This document shows, one piece after another, positions 9,971-17,678 of a stretch of 64,000 bases of DNA. This DNA is from Massilia antarctica. GTDB lineage: Bacteria; Pseudomonadota; Gammaproteobacteria; Burkholderiales; Burkholderiaceae_D. The notes below the pieces were generated by a model. The model made no database searches, was not told the origin of the DNA, and worked only from the letters and a program-made list of their open reading frames with translations. The translations under genes and the position numbers were made by a program. The DNA is taken from NCBI RefSeq assembly GCF_015689335.1, contig NZ_CP065053.1, forward strand, positions 5,580,001-5,644,000. The letters are read 5' to 3'. Each line of letters begins with the position of its first letter. Position 1 is the stretch's first letter.

Positions 9971-10598
9971 GCTTGTTTATCTCAAAAAATGGTCGGTTTG
10001 CGCTCTGCTGATGATGGCTGCCTCGGCGAGCGCCTATTCTGCACCAAAAACCGTGCTTGTGCTGGGCGATAGCCTGTCCGCCGAGTATGGGCTGAACCGC
10101 GGCGCAGGCTGGGTCGCGCTGATGGAGCAGAAACTGAAGGCCGAAAAAATCGACGCCACCGTCGTCAACGCCAGCATCAGCGGCGAAACCACCAGCGGCG
10201 GGCGGGCGCGCCTGCCCGCCCTGCTCACCCAGCACAAGCCCGACATCGTGGTCATCGAACTGGGGGCCAATGACGGCTTGCGCGGCTTGCCCGTGCCGGC
10301 CGCCGAAGCGAATATGCGCACCATGATCGAACTGGCGCAAAAGAACAAGGCGCGCGTGCTGCTGGTCGGCATCCGCATTCCGCCCAACTACGGGCGCGAT
10401 TACACCGAGCGCTTCTTCGGTATGTACAAATCGCTGTCGACCCAATACAAGGCGCCGCTGGTGCCGTTCATGCTCGACGGCGTGGCCGACAAGCCGGCGC
10501 TGTTCCAGGCCGACCGCCTGCATCCGAACGCGCAAGCCCATCCGATCATCCTCGCAAATATCTGGCCGCAATTGCTCGCACTGGTGACATCCCGATGA
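9960..10598 (+). CDS. tesA: Periplasmic arylesterase/acyl-CoA thioesterase I (GDSL/SGNH)
   Basis: 212 residues with an N-terminal signal peptide (about 1-27, hydrophobic WSVCALLMMAASASA). The SGNH blocks are in order: VLGDSLSAEYG (catalytic Ser ~38), block II Gly in ISGETTSGG, block III ELGANDGLRG and block V DRLHPNAQAH with the Asp/His pair. Enzymes of this family hydrolyse thioesters and arylesters in the periplasm. I chose the ATG at 9960, with GGAAG 8 bases upstream; a TTG at 9945 and an ATG at 9969 are alternatives. It overlaps mnmH by ATGA, so the two are translationally coupled. Confidence 0.92.
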   Translation: MSRMLVYLKKWSVCALLMMAASASAYSAPKTVLVLGDSLSAEYGLNRGAGWVALMEQKLKAEKIDATVVNASISGETTSGGRARLPALLTQHKPDIVVIELGANDGLRGLPVPAAEANMRTMIELAQKNKARVLLVGIRIPPNYGRDYTERFFGMYKSLSTQYKAPLVPFMLDGVADKPALFQADRLHPNAQAHPIILANIWPQLLALVTSR

Positions 10599-11677
10599 AA
10601 TATCCCGCCCTTGAAAATTTTGCGTCCCTGCTGCCGCGGCTCGACCAGTTCGACTGCATCATCGATGCGCGCAGCGAATCCGAATTCGCCCTCGACCATA
10701 TTCCCGGCGCCATCAACTGCCCCGTGCTGAGCGATCCGGAGCGCGTGCGGGTCGGCACCATGTACAAGCAGATCAACGCCTTCGAGGCCAAGAAGGTCGG
10801 CGCGGCGCTGGTGGCCAAGAACATCGCGCGCCATATCGAAACCCTGTGGCTGGACAAGCCGAAAGAATGGCGTCCGCTGGTGTACTGCTGGCGCGGCGGC
10901 AACCGCAGCGGCTCGATGGCGCTGATCCTGGCGAAAATCGGCTGGCCGGCGGTGCAGCTCGACGGCGGCTACAAGGCCTACCGTGCGCATGTCAGCGCGG
11001 CGCTGCTGGAAACACCCCTGCCCGAGTTCAAGGTCATTTGCGGCACCACCGGCAGCGGCAAAAGCCGCCTGTTACAAGTGCTCGATTCGATCGGCGCGCA
11101 GGTGCTGGACCTGGAACAGCTGGCCGCGCACCGCGGCTCGGTGCTGGGCAACCTGCCGAGCAAGCCGCAGCCATCGCAAAAAATGTTCGAGACCCTGATC
11201 TGGGAAAAGCTGCGGCGCTTCGATCCGGCGCGGCCCGTGTTCGTGGAATCGGAAAGCAAGAAGGTCGGCCAGTTGCGCGTTCCGGATGCGCTGATGGACA
11301 AGATGCGCCAGTCGCCCTGCGTGTCCTTGACATTGTCGCGGCCGAACCGGGTGCGCCTGCTGATGGAAGATTATCAGCATTTCACCGAGAGCCCGGATAC
11401 GCTCAACACCCAGCTCGACTGCCTGACGCAGCTGCACGGGCGCGACAAGATCGATAGCTGGCACGCGCTGGCCAGTGGCGGGCAAATGCCGGTGCTGGTC
11501 GATGAATTGCTGGCTGCACATTACGATCCGGCTTACCTGCGCTCGATCGACCGCAATTTTATCCAGGTCGGCCAGGCCGAGGTGGTGCAGCTGGACGATA
11601 TCGGCGAGGCGGATTTCCTGGCTGCGGCGCACCATTTGCACGCCGCGTCAGCAAGCCCTGATATGTTGACGGCATGA
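10595..11677 (+). CDS. mnmH: tRNA 2-selenouridine synthase
   Basis: A 360-residue enzyme that replaces sulfur by selenium (via a geranylated intermediate) at the wobble uridine of tRNAs for Lys, Glu and Gln. The N-terminal rhodanese domain carries the catalytic Cys in VYCWRGGNRSG (Cys ~98), and the C-terminal half has a P-loop CGTTGSGKS at ~149-157, the SelU/YbbB arrangement. ATGA overlaps join it both to tesA upstream and to the next gene. It implies selenophosphate supply (selD) elsewhere in the genome. Confidence 0.93.
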   Translation: MKYPALENFASLLPRLDQFDCIIDARSESEFALDHIPGAINCPVLSDPERVRVGTMYKQINAFEAKKVGAALVAKNIARHIETLWLDKPKEWRPLVYCWRGGNRSGSMALILAKIGWPAVQLDGGYKAYRAHVSAALLETPLPEFKVICGTTGSGKSRLLQVLDSIGAQVLDLEQLAAHRGSVLGNLPSKPQPSQKMFETLIWEKLRRFDPARPVFVESESKKVGQLRVPDALMDKMRQSPCVSLTLSRPNRVRLLMEDYQHFTESPDTLNTQLDCLTQLHGRDKIDSWHALASGGQMPVLVDELLAAHYDPAYLRSIDRNFIQVGQAEVVQLDDIGEADFLAAAHHLHAASASPDMLTA

Positions 11678-12966
11678 CGACACCGCGCAACCTGGGCAGC
11701 ACGCCTGGCGAGATGGATTCCCATGTCAACGATGCCGACGGCAAGGTCGCGTGGCTGCTGCGCCGCTACGCGGAAGAGCCGGAAGATCCATACAACCAGT
11801 ACAACCTGCTGACCGTTCCGCGCCATCAGCAAAAATGCCTGCTGTACCGCTTTGCCCGGGGCGATACGCTGGGCAGCATCCGCGCCTGGTTCCTGGGCGA
11901 GATGCTGCCCACCCTGCGCACAACGCAGGAAATGTGCAAGGCGCTGTTCCCGGAGCACGATGTGCTGGTCAACGCGGCAGAACCGTGGGCGTTGCTGTGG
12001 CTGTTCGCCTTCGTTTGCTTCGACGAGGATGGCACGGAACTGGCACGCGCGGACAGCTGGTTCGCGCGCAAGGACGGCCCGGTGTTGTTTGACATGCTGC
12101 TCAAGGCCTTCGTTCCGTCGACGGCCTATGCCAGGAAATACAATCCGAAGTCATCGACGCCGCAGGAAGAATCGGTCATCGATGCGCTGCTGCTGGACGA
12201 ACCTGCGCGCGGCCGCGCGCTGGAAGCTTGCATGCGCCAGTGGCCGAAGCTCATGAAGCCGTACGGCTACCGCGAAGCGCCGGCCGAAGGCAAGCATCTC
12301 TTCGAGCATTTTCCGTTCGAGATTGCACTGGCCGTGTGTGCCTGCGACGCCGACGACAGCGCCTTGCGCGACCTGCCCTACTATCCGCGCGAGCTGGTGG
12401 ACTACTACCGCAGCCACGTGCGCCCCAAGCGCGACGCGTGGCGGGGCACGGGCGTGGGCGCCGGCCCGGAGATTCCTCCGGCTCCGCACCGGCAGCCGAA
12501 GAAAGTGTATTCCCTCAAGCCCGCCGAGGCATACGTGCGCTGGCTGGAACTGGCGTGCAACGAGCAGCCGGAGATGATCGCGAAGGCGCACAAGGGACTG
12601 AAAAAGCGCAAGAGCATGCCGGCCCTGTGCAGCGCGATGGAGGTACTGGCGGGGCTGGGCTGCGGCGCTCAGGCGGACCTCAAGGATGATGCGACCTTGG
12701 CCGACCATGTGGTGGCCATGTGCGCCGCGCGCGCCTTGCCCGCGTTCACGCCGCCACCGCCGCCGGAAGGCCCGGCCCGCATCGGCCAGATCCTGTCGGC
12801 GTTGCAGGCATGGTCGGTCGGGCAAGGCCAGCAGTTGTTCGTGCTGAGCGACGATGAAGACGACAACTGGAACGCGCTATTGGTGCGGGCCGATGCGAAG
12901 GATGAATTTGCACTGCTGTGCGAGCAGTTGTCGCTTGAGGTGCTGGACGAGGCCGGCTGGAGCTGA
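11674..12966 (+). CDS. PoNi-like (DUF1910/DUF1911) immunity-type protein
   Basis: 430 residues. The segment at about 208-250 (FEHFPFEIALAVCACDADD, then RDLPYYPRELVDYYR) has the look of the C-terminal domain of PoNi proteins, which neutralise PoNe DNase effectors of type VI secretion systems; the N-terminal helices (30-80, LLTVPRHQQKCLLYRFARG) would correspond to DUF1910. A Pro-rich linker near 370 (TPPPPPEG) leads to an extra ~60-residue acidic C-terminal domain ending EVLDEAGWS. It is coupled by ATGA to mnmH and has no toxin gene beside it. The family call is by recognition only, and orphan or repurposed immunity is an inference. Confidence 0.55.
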   Translation: MTTPRNLGSTPGEMDSHVNDADGKVAWLLRRYAEEPEDPYNQYNLLTVPRHQQKCLLYRFARGDTLGSIRAWFLGEMLPTLRTTQEMCKALFPEHDVLVNAAEPWALLWLFAFVCFDEDGTELARADSWFARKDGPVLFDMLLKAFVPSTAYARKYNPKSSTPQEESVIDALLLDEPARGRALEACMRQWPKLMKPYGYREAPAEGKHLFEHFPFEIALAVCACDADDSALRDLPYYPRELVDYYRSHVRPKRDAWRGTGVGAGPEIPPAPHRQPKKVYSLKPAEAYVRWLELACNEQPEMIAKAHKGLKKRKSMPALCSAMEVLAGLGCGAQADLKDDATLADHVVAMCAARALPAFTPPPPPEGPARIGQILSALQAWSVGQGQQLFVLSDDEDDNWNALLVRADAKDEFALLCEQLSLEVLDEAGWS

Positions 12967-13003
12967 GCGCCGGCATTGGTTTTCCGGCCGCCCGGGCCAT
13001 CGT

Positions 13004-13747
13004 TCAGGAAATGAGATGCCGGAACGTCGGCTCGATGTTTTTCGCATGCAGGAAGCGCACGATGTCTTCCAGGGTAGCGTCGCGCAGCAGCAAGCCATCG
13101 GCGCCGGCGGCAGCCGCACGTGGCGCAACGGCGGGCATCTCGGGCGCACCATGCGCCTGTCCGAGCACGTGGACGGCATGCGCGAACTGTTTGGCGCTGA
13201 TGCTCTCCACGCGCTCGAGCAGCGCGGTCTGGCCTGCCAGCGGCGGCAGCATTTCCAGCCCGGACTCGTCGGCAAAGGAAGCGCCCAGGCCAGGATCGAT
13301 GAATGCGGCCCACTTGCCGCTGCGCGAGTCCAGGCAAGGCGGCAATTCCACCGCGGCGCCAGCGGCATCCGGCGCCAGGTCCATGTCTGGCGTGTAGGCC
13401 TTGCGGATCAATTCCAGAAACGTTTGTACCTGGGCCACCGGCATGGGCGTGTCGAGCGACATCCACAGGTAGTAACCATTGGCACCGGAAACACTGACTG
13501 CCGGCGCGGGAAAGCCAAGCTCGGCCTGCAAGGCATTGGCCACCATGCACAAGCGGCTCCAGTGCTGTGCTTCCATGGCACCAGACGTTTTCCGGAAGGC
13601 GAGCACCATGGCGCACGTCCGGCCCTGACTGTCCGCCAGATTGACAGACAGGGAACTCTGCCCGAGCCGCCGCTGCGCCATCATGTCTGGCGTCAACGTG
13701 CCCTCGGGCAGGTATAACCTCGTCAATTCTGAAATCAATTTTTGCAT
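13004..13747 (-). CDS. Unknown protein, weakly primase-like
   Basis: 247 residues from the ATG at 13747, chosen because AGGAAA lies 6 bases upstream; the frame is open further to 14182 but that extension has a coding-unlike composition. Two predicted beta-rich blocks (CAMVLAFRK, SVSGANGYYLWMSLDTPMPV) and KWAAFIDPGL recall the fold of archaeo-eukaryotic primase-like proteins, where a G-x-H/Y-x-W-hydrophobic strand is typical. The metal-binding acidic triad is not evident, so activity is doubtful. The C-terminal 25 residues (TLEDIVRFLHAKNIEPTFRHL) look like a separate helical tail. It converges with the PoNi-like gene. Confidence 0.5.
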   Translation of the reverse strand: MQKLISELTRLYLPEGTLTPDMMAQRRLGQSSLSVNLADSQGRTCAMVLAFRKTSGAMEAQHWSRLCMVANALQAELGFPAPAVSVSGANGYYLWMSLDTPMPVAQVQTFLELIRKAYTPDMDLAPDAAGAAVELPPCLDSRSGKWAAFIDPGLGASFADESGLEMLPPLAGQTALLERVESISAKQFAHAVHVLGQAHGAPEMPAVAPRAAAAGADGLLLRDATLEDIVRFLHAKNIEPTFRHLIS

Positions 13748-14124
13748 GCGTTTCCTTGAATCGGACTGCCTCAGCCTATTGCTGGCCTGGTCCGCCCGCA
13801 CATTTTGCCACAGGCGTAGCAATGCCGGAGATATCCTGCGAACTATGTCGAGGAGCGCACAAGGTCGTTGCGCGCCTCCGTACCGTTTAATATCCGGGAC
13901 AAGGCATAAGGCGCCCCGATTGTCCTTTAAATGGCCTGGTCTTAAATAACATTGCCTGCACCGCGCATATAATCTCGCCCAACCCCGATACTTAATCAAC
14001 TTCGTACATATAACGGTGTCCGGTTCAATCGGAAAAATGCAGCAATTGTCGATTGATTTGCTGCGTTTACTGCCGGCAGTGTCGCTGAAAGCCGCGCCTG
14101 TTTCCGGCCGGCCTGGCGCGACCG
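13748..14124. other. 377-base gap, no gene supported
   Basis: Between two minus-strand genes. The reading frame of the downstream gene stays open through it, but the composition is mixed and AT-richer patches (CTTTAAATGG, TTAAATAACATTG, ATATAATC) look like regulatory DNA. I see a TATAAT-like box but no convincing -35 partner on either strand. Confidence 0.4.
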
Positions 14125-14514
14125 CTATTTCTCGAACAGAAAAGAGGCAATCTTGACGAGGCCGAGCAGCAGAGCGACACAAAACACGACTGAAAAGCAG
14201 CCGATAAAAATGCGGGAAAACGAGATTTCGGCGCTATGCGCGGGAGCCGGTTCCTTGCCGCGGATGAGCCGATATCCTCCCACCGTGAAAAAGGCGTATG
14301 CGAGCATGACGGGCATCATGGCCAACGTTGGCGGCGCATGGCTGACCGCGATGAGCAGGCCGCCAGTGACAATACAAACCAAGCCGATCAAAAGACAAAT
14401 CAGCCCGTTCCACCGAATCGTCCGCGATGTGGACGTGGCTGGTGGGGAAAACGACAGCGCTACCGCATCGAGCGAGCGCTGCGCCACATTCACGATCAAA
14501 CCTAAGCTAGCCAT
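14125..14514 (-). CDS. Small multi-pass membrane protein
   Basis: About 129 residues from the second of two adjacent ATGs (14517 and 14514; CAGGAC just upstream); a longer version from 14580 is possible. Three hydrophobic helices are visible: GLICLLIGLVCIVTGGLLIAV, MMPVMLAYAFFTVGG and a C-terminal IFIGCFSVVFCVALLLGLV. The N-terminal ~35 residues are polar. No family recognised and no conserved catalytic residues. It is oriented with the protein quality-control block, but a strong terminator (14605-14632) separates it from ppiD. Confidence 0.5.
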   Translation of the reverse strand: MASLGLIVNVAQRSLDAVALSFSPPATSTSRTIRWNGLICLLIGLVCIVTGGLLIAVSHAPPTLAMMPVMLAYAFFTVGGYRLIRGKEPAPAHSAEISFSRIFIGCFSVVFCVALLLGLVKIASFLFEK

Positions 14515-14604
14515 CATGTCCTGATTCAATGTGTGGGCGAGGCACGGAGCGCGGCGTCCTGGTGCCGGGCAGTTGAGCATGCAGCCGGTCCGGCCGGCGA
14601 AAAA

Positions 14605-14632
14605 AAACCCGGTAGCGCGAGCGACCGGGTTT
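14605..14632 (-). terminator. Intrinsic terminator after ppiD
   Basis: Stem AAACCCGGT/ACCGGGTTT with a 10-base loop. On the minus strand it is followed by eight T residues. It lies 20 bases past the ppiD stop. Confidence 0.9.
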
Positions 14633-14651
14633 TTATCTGCCTGAACAGCGA

Positions 14652-16586
14652 TTACTTCACTGCTGGCGCAGCTGTCGAATCGGCCGCGACGACGTCAGTC
14701 TTGACCACGACCTTGGCATGGGCTTTTTCCTTGAGCGCGTCGATGTAACCGTGCATCTCAGCCTGCCCGATTCGCTGGGCGATGTCGCGCTGCTCCGCCG
14801 CGCGGCGCGCCAGGTCCGGCTTGGCCGCTTGCGCAACTTTGCCGATGCGATAGACGCCGTAGCCGATGCCCGGCAAGTCCACGCCCACATAGGCTGGCAA
14901 CTTGCTCGTGTCGGCCTTGAGCACCAAGGGCAGCGCGGTCGGGTTGATGCCCGCCGGCGCGGCGCGGCTGACGACCTTTGTATCGCCGAAACCGCTGGCG
15001 TCGCCATTGACCTTGGCGGCGGCAATCCTGGCTTCGCCGGCTTTTTTAGCCAGGCTGGCCGCTTCCTGCTCGGCCACGCGCACACGGATGATGTCGCTCA
15101 CTTCAGCCAGCGGACGCAGGGTCGCCGGCTTGTAGTCCACTACCCGGGCGGCAACCAGGGTGCTCGGCATGACTTCGATGGCATCGGTATTGCGCTTGTT
15201 CTTGAGCACGCTATTCGTGAACACCGCGTTCAGGAGCTTGACGCTATTCAATGGCGACTTGCCCAAGGCCGGATTCGGCGTGCGCGTCACGTTGTCGAGC
15301 GTTTCAATCTTCAGCTTGAGCTTGTCCGCAGCCGGTTTCAGGCTGTCGGACTGGTCGTACACCGTATCGCTGAAAATTTGCGCCAGTTCCGAATACTTCT
15401 TGGACATCTTCGGCTTCTTGACTTCCGCGGTGATCGCATCCTTGACTTCGTCGAGCGGCTTGACGACCTCGGGAACCAGCTTGGTCACGGTCAGGATGTG
15501 GTAACCGAATTCCGATTCCACCACGTCGCTGATTTCACCCTGCTTGAGTTTGTATACGGTTGGCTCCAGCGCCGCGCTGAGGAATTCACCCTTCTTCGCC
15601 TCGCCCAGATCGCCGCCCTGTTCGGCCGTTGCCACGTCCTGCGACTTGGCCTTGGCCACGGCCGCAAAACTCTCAGGCGCCTTGCGCAGCTCGGCCAGCA
15701 CAGCCTCGGCCGTGGCCTTGGCGGCGGCCTTGTCGGCGGCGCTCGCGGTTTTGGCGGCGCTGAACATGATGTGGCTGTAACGACGCTCTTCCGGCGCGGT
15801 ATAGCGCTTCAAGTTATTTTTATAGAACTCGCCCACTTCGGCGTCGGTCACGCTGACCAGGCCTTCGACCGCGGCGGCGTCGAACAGCAGGTATTCGATC
15901 TTGACCTTTCCCGGAATCTGGAACAAGGCGGCGTTCTTGTCATAGAAGGCTTTGATCATCTCGTCGGTGACCTTGACCTGGGCTTGCTGCTCCTTGGACG
16001 AGAACAGCAGTTCCTGCACTTCGCGCTCCTGGTCGAAGGTGTCGGACAGGCGCGCGGCAACGGCACGCGGCACGAACGAGGTTTCCTGCACGGTGCCGGT
16101 CAGCTGCTGCAGTGCGAAATTGCTGCGCAGGCTAGCCTCGTACTGGTCGGCGGTCATGCGCGCGTTGGCCAGTGCGGCAAGGTACACTTCCACGTCGAAT
16201 TTACCGTTTGTCTTGAACGTGTCATCCTGCTGGATCGTGTTGATCAGCACATCGTCGCCCACGGTCAGGTGGCTGCGGGCGATTTCAGCTTCCACGGCGC
16301 GCTGAGCGACCAGGTTGTTGAGGATTTCGCGCTTGAATTGCGGCGTATCGAAGCGCTTCTGGTCGAACTGCGCGCCCATCGCGGCGCGATAACGGTCGAC
16401 CTGCTTGCGCTGGGCGTCTTCCCATTCGGGCTGCGTGATCTTCTTGCCGTCGACCGTGGCCACTTGAACGGCGCTGTCGCCGCCGCCAGTAGTACTGCTC
16501 ACGATACTGCCGACCACGAATGCGGCGACCAGCACGCCCAGCACAATCTGGATCCAGCGCCTGTGATTACGAATAAATTCAAACAT
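14652..16586 (-). CDS. ppiD: Periplasmic folding chaperone/PPIase PpiD
   Basis: 644 residues anchored in the inner membrane by a single N-terminal helix (12-30, IQIVLGVLVAAFVVGSIV), with the rest in the periplasm. A SurA_N-like chaperone region (about 40-250) leads to a parvulin/PpiC domain (~268-370, RRYSHIMF to FGYHILTVTKL), then a PpiD C-terminal chaperone region. It helps newly translocated proteins leave the Sec translocon. I start at MFEFIRNHRRW (16586), the usual N-terminus of the family; an open extension upstream runs through a terminator and is not coding. Position downstream of the tRNA cluster and hupB is the standard betaproteobacterial order. Confidence 0.93.
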   Translation of the reverse strand: MFEFIRNHRRWIQIVLGVLVAAFVVGSIVSSTTGGGDSAVQVATVDGKKITQPEWEDAQRKQVDRYRAAMGAQFDQKRFDTPQFKREILNNLVAQRAVEAEIARSHLTVGDDVLINTIQQDDTFKTNGKFDVEVYLAALANARMTADQYEASLRSNFALQQLTGTVQETSFVPRAVAARLSDTFDQEREVQELLFSSKEQQAQVKVTDEMIKAFYDKNAALFQIPGKVKIEYLLFDAAAVEGLVSVTDAEVGEFYKNNLKRYTAPEERRYSHIMFSAAKTASAADKAAAKATAEAVLAELRKAPESFAAVAKAKSQDVATAEQGGDLGEAKKGEFLSAALEPTVYKLKQGEISDVVESEFGYHILTVTKLVPEVVKPLDEVKDAITAEVKKPKMSKKYSELAQIFSDTVYDQSDSLKPAADKLKLKIETLDNVTRTPNPALGKSPLNSVKLLNAVFTNSVLKNKRNTDAIEVMPSTLVAARVVDYKPATLRPLAEVSDIIRVRVAEQEAASLAKKAGEARIAAAKVNGDASGFGDTKVVSRAAPAGINPTALPLVLKADTSKLPAYVGVDLPGIGYGVYRIGKVAQAAKPDLARRAAEQRDIAQRIGQAEMHGYIDALKEKAHAKVVVKTDVVAADSTAAPAVK

Positions 16587-16652
16587 GGTTTGCCAATTCG
16601 GGATGAATGAAACTGCGATTAAATGCGATCGAGACGCACACATAAAAAAAAA

Positions 16653-16670
16653 GGCGAACTCTCGTTCGCC
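16653..16670 (-). terminator. Intrinsic terminator after the tRNA-Asp cluster
   Basis: Stem GGCGAAC/GTTCGCC with a four-base loop, followed on the minus strand by nine T residues. It ends the tRNA unit about 65 bases before the ppiD start, implying a separate ppiD promoter or readthrough. Confidence 0.88.
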
Positions 16671-16795
16671 TCTTTTCTTTTGACAGGACTGCCAGGACCC
16701 GGCTGCGTTGAACCAGCCGTGGAATCCCGTGCGGGCGACTCCTGATTCCCGGCGCGCTCCCCGATCAGGGAACACACCATCGTACTGCTTTATGC

Positions 16796-16872
16796 TGGCG
16801 GAGCGGACGGGACTCGAACCCGCGACCCCCGACGTGACAGGCCGGTATTCTAACCAACTGAACTACCACTCC
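16796..16872 (-). tRNA. tRNA-Asp (GTC), copy 3
   Basis: 77 bases including an encoded CCA. Anticodon GTC sits in the loop CTGTCAC, with stem CCGGC/GTCGG. It differs from the two upstream copies at two positions, A26 and G44 instead of G26 and A44. Confidence 0.97.
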
Positions 16873-16894
16873 TAATTCGTTTCTTCTTATTCGT

Positions 16895-16971
<77 letters not shown>

Positions 16972-16996
16972 TCGAATGAAACAGCGTATTTTTTAT

Positions 16997-17073
<77 letters not shown>

Positions 17074-17104
17074 GTAAAAAATACTGGTACTACATGCCAG
17101 GCTC

Positions 17105-17180
17105 TGGTGGGGGCTGAGAGGCTCGAACTCCCGACCCGCGCCTTGTAAGGGCGCTGCTCTACCAACTGAGCTAAACCCCC
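17105..17180 (-). tRNA. tRNA-Val (TAC)
   Basis: 76 bases with encoded CCA; anticodon TAC in the loop CTTACAA; acceptor GGGGGTT with the usual GTTCGAG T-loop. It heads the Val-Asp-Asp-Asp cluster downstream of hupB. Confidence 0.97.
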
Positions 17181-17247
17181 GTAAGCACACCCGTGTCACC
17201 GAGTGCTGCTGGACATTTTCCGGTGATTGTCACCTCACCGAAGGACA

Positions 17248-17520
17248 TTAGTTTACTGCATCTTTAAGCGCTTTACCAGCTTTAAATTTAGGAACTTTCG
17301 CCGCCGCGATCTTGATCGCTTCCTTGGTGCGCGGATTGCGGCCGGTACGCGCGGCGCGCTCGCCCACCGAGAAGGTGCCGAAGCCGACCAGGGTCACGCT
17401 GTCGTTCTTCTGCAGGCTGGCCGTGACGGCATCGATCATCGCGTCGAGCGCGCGCGTGGCCGAGGCCTTGGTGATGTCCGCCGACTTCGCGATTTCTTCG
17501 ATCAATTCTGTTTTGTTCAC
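17248..17520 (-). CDS. hupB: DNA-binding protein HU-beta
   Basis: 90 residues, the exact length of HU. It uses a GTG start (17520) with GGGGC about 5 bases upstream; starting there gives the canonical N-terminus (V)[11 protein letters not shown]. The core [18 protein letters not shown] is the DNA-binding beta-arm, including the Arg-Asn-Pro tip. It compacts and bends DNA as a dimer. It lies immediately downstream of lon with 158 bases between, as in E. coli. Confidence 0.96.
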   Translation of the reverse strand: MNKTELIEEIAKSADITKASATRALDAMIDAVTASLQKNDSVTLVGFGTFSVGERAARTGRNPRTKEAIKIAAAKVPKFKAGKALKDAVN

Positions 17521-17678
17521 TTGTGCCCCGTTACATAAGATATGCGGCGAAAATAAATCCGCAGCGCGTATTAAACAAGCCGTCCCTCCGCCTGTCAAGC
17601 CAAATACCAACCCACCTGCCAAGCCAAAAAGAAACAAGCGTCCGAAGACGCTTGCGTGGGTACTGCGCTACTACCGGT

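Noticed and set aside
13748..14182. A 145-codon N-terminal extension of the primase-like gene.
   Set aside because: No ribosome-binding site at its start, Arg/Cys-rich composition, and a good site directly before the ATG at 13747.
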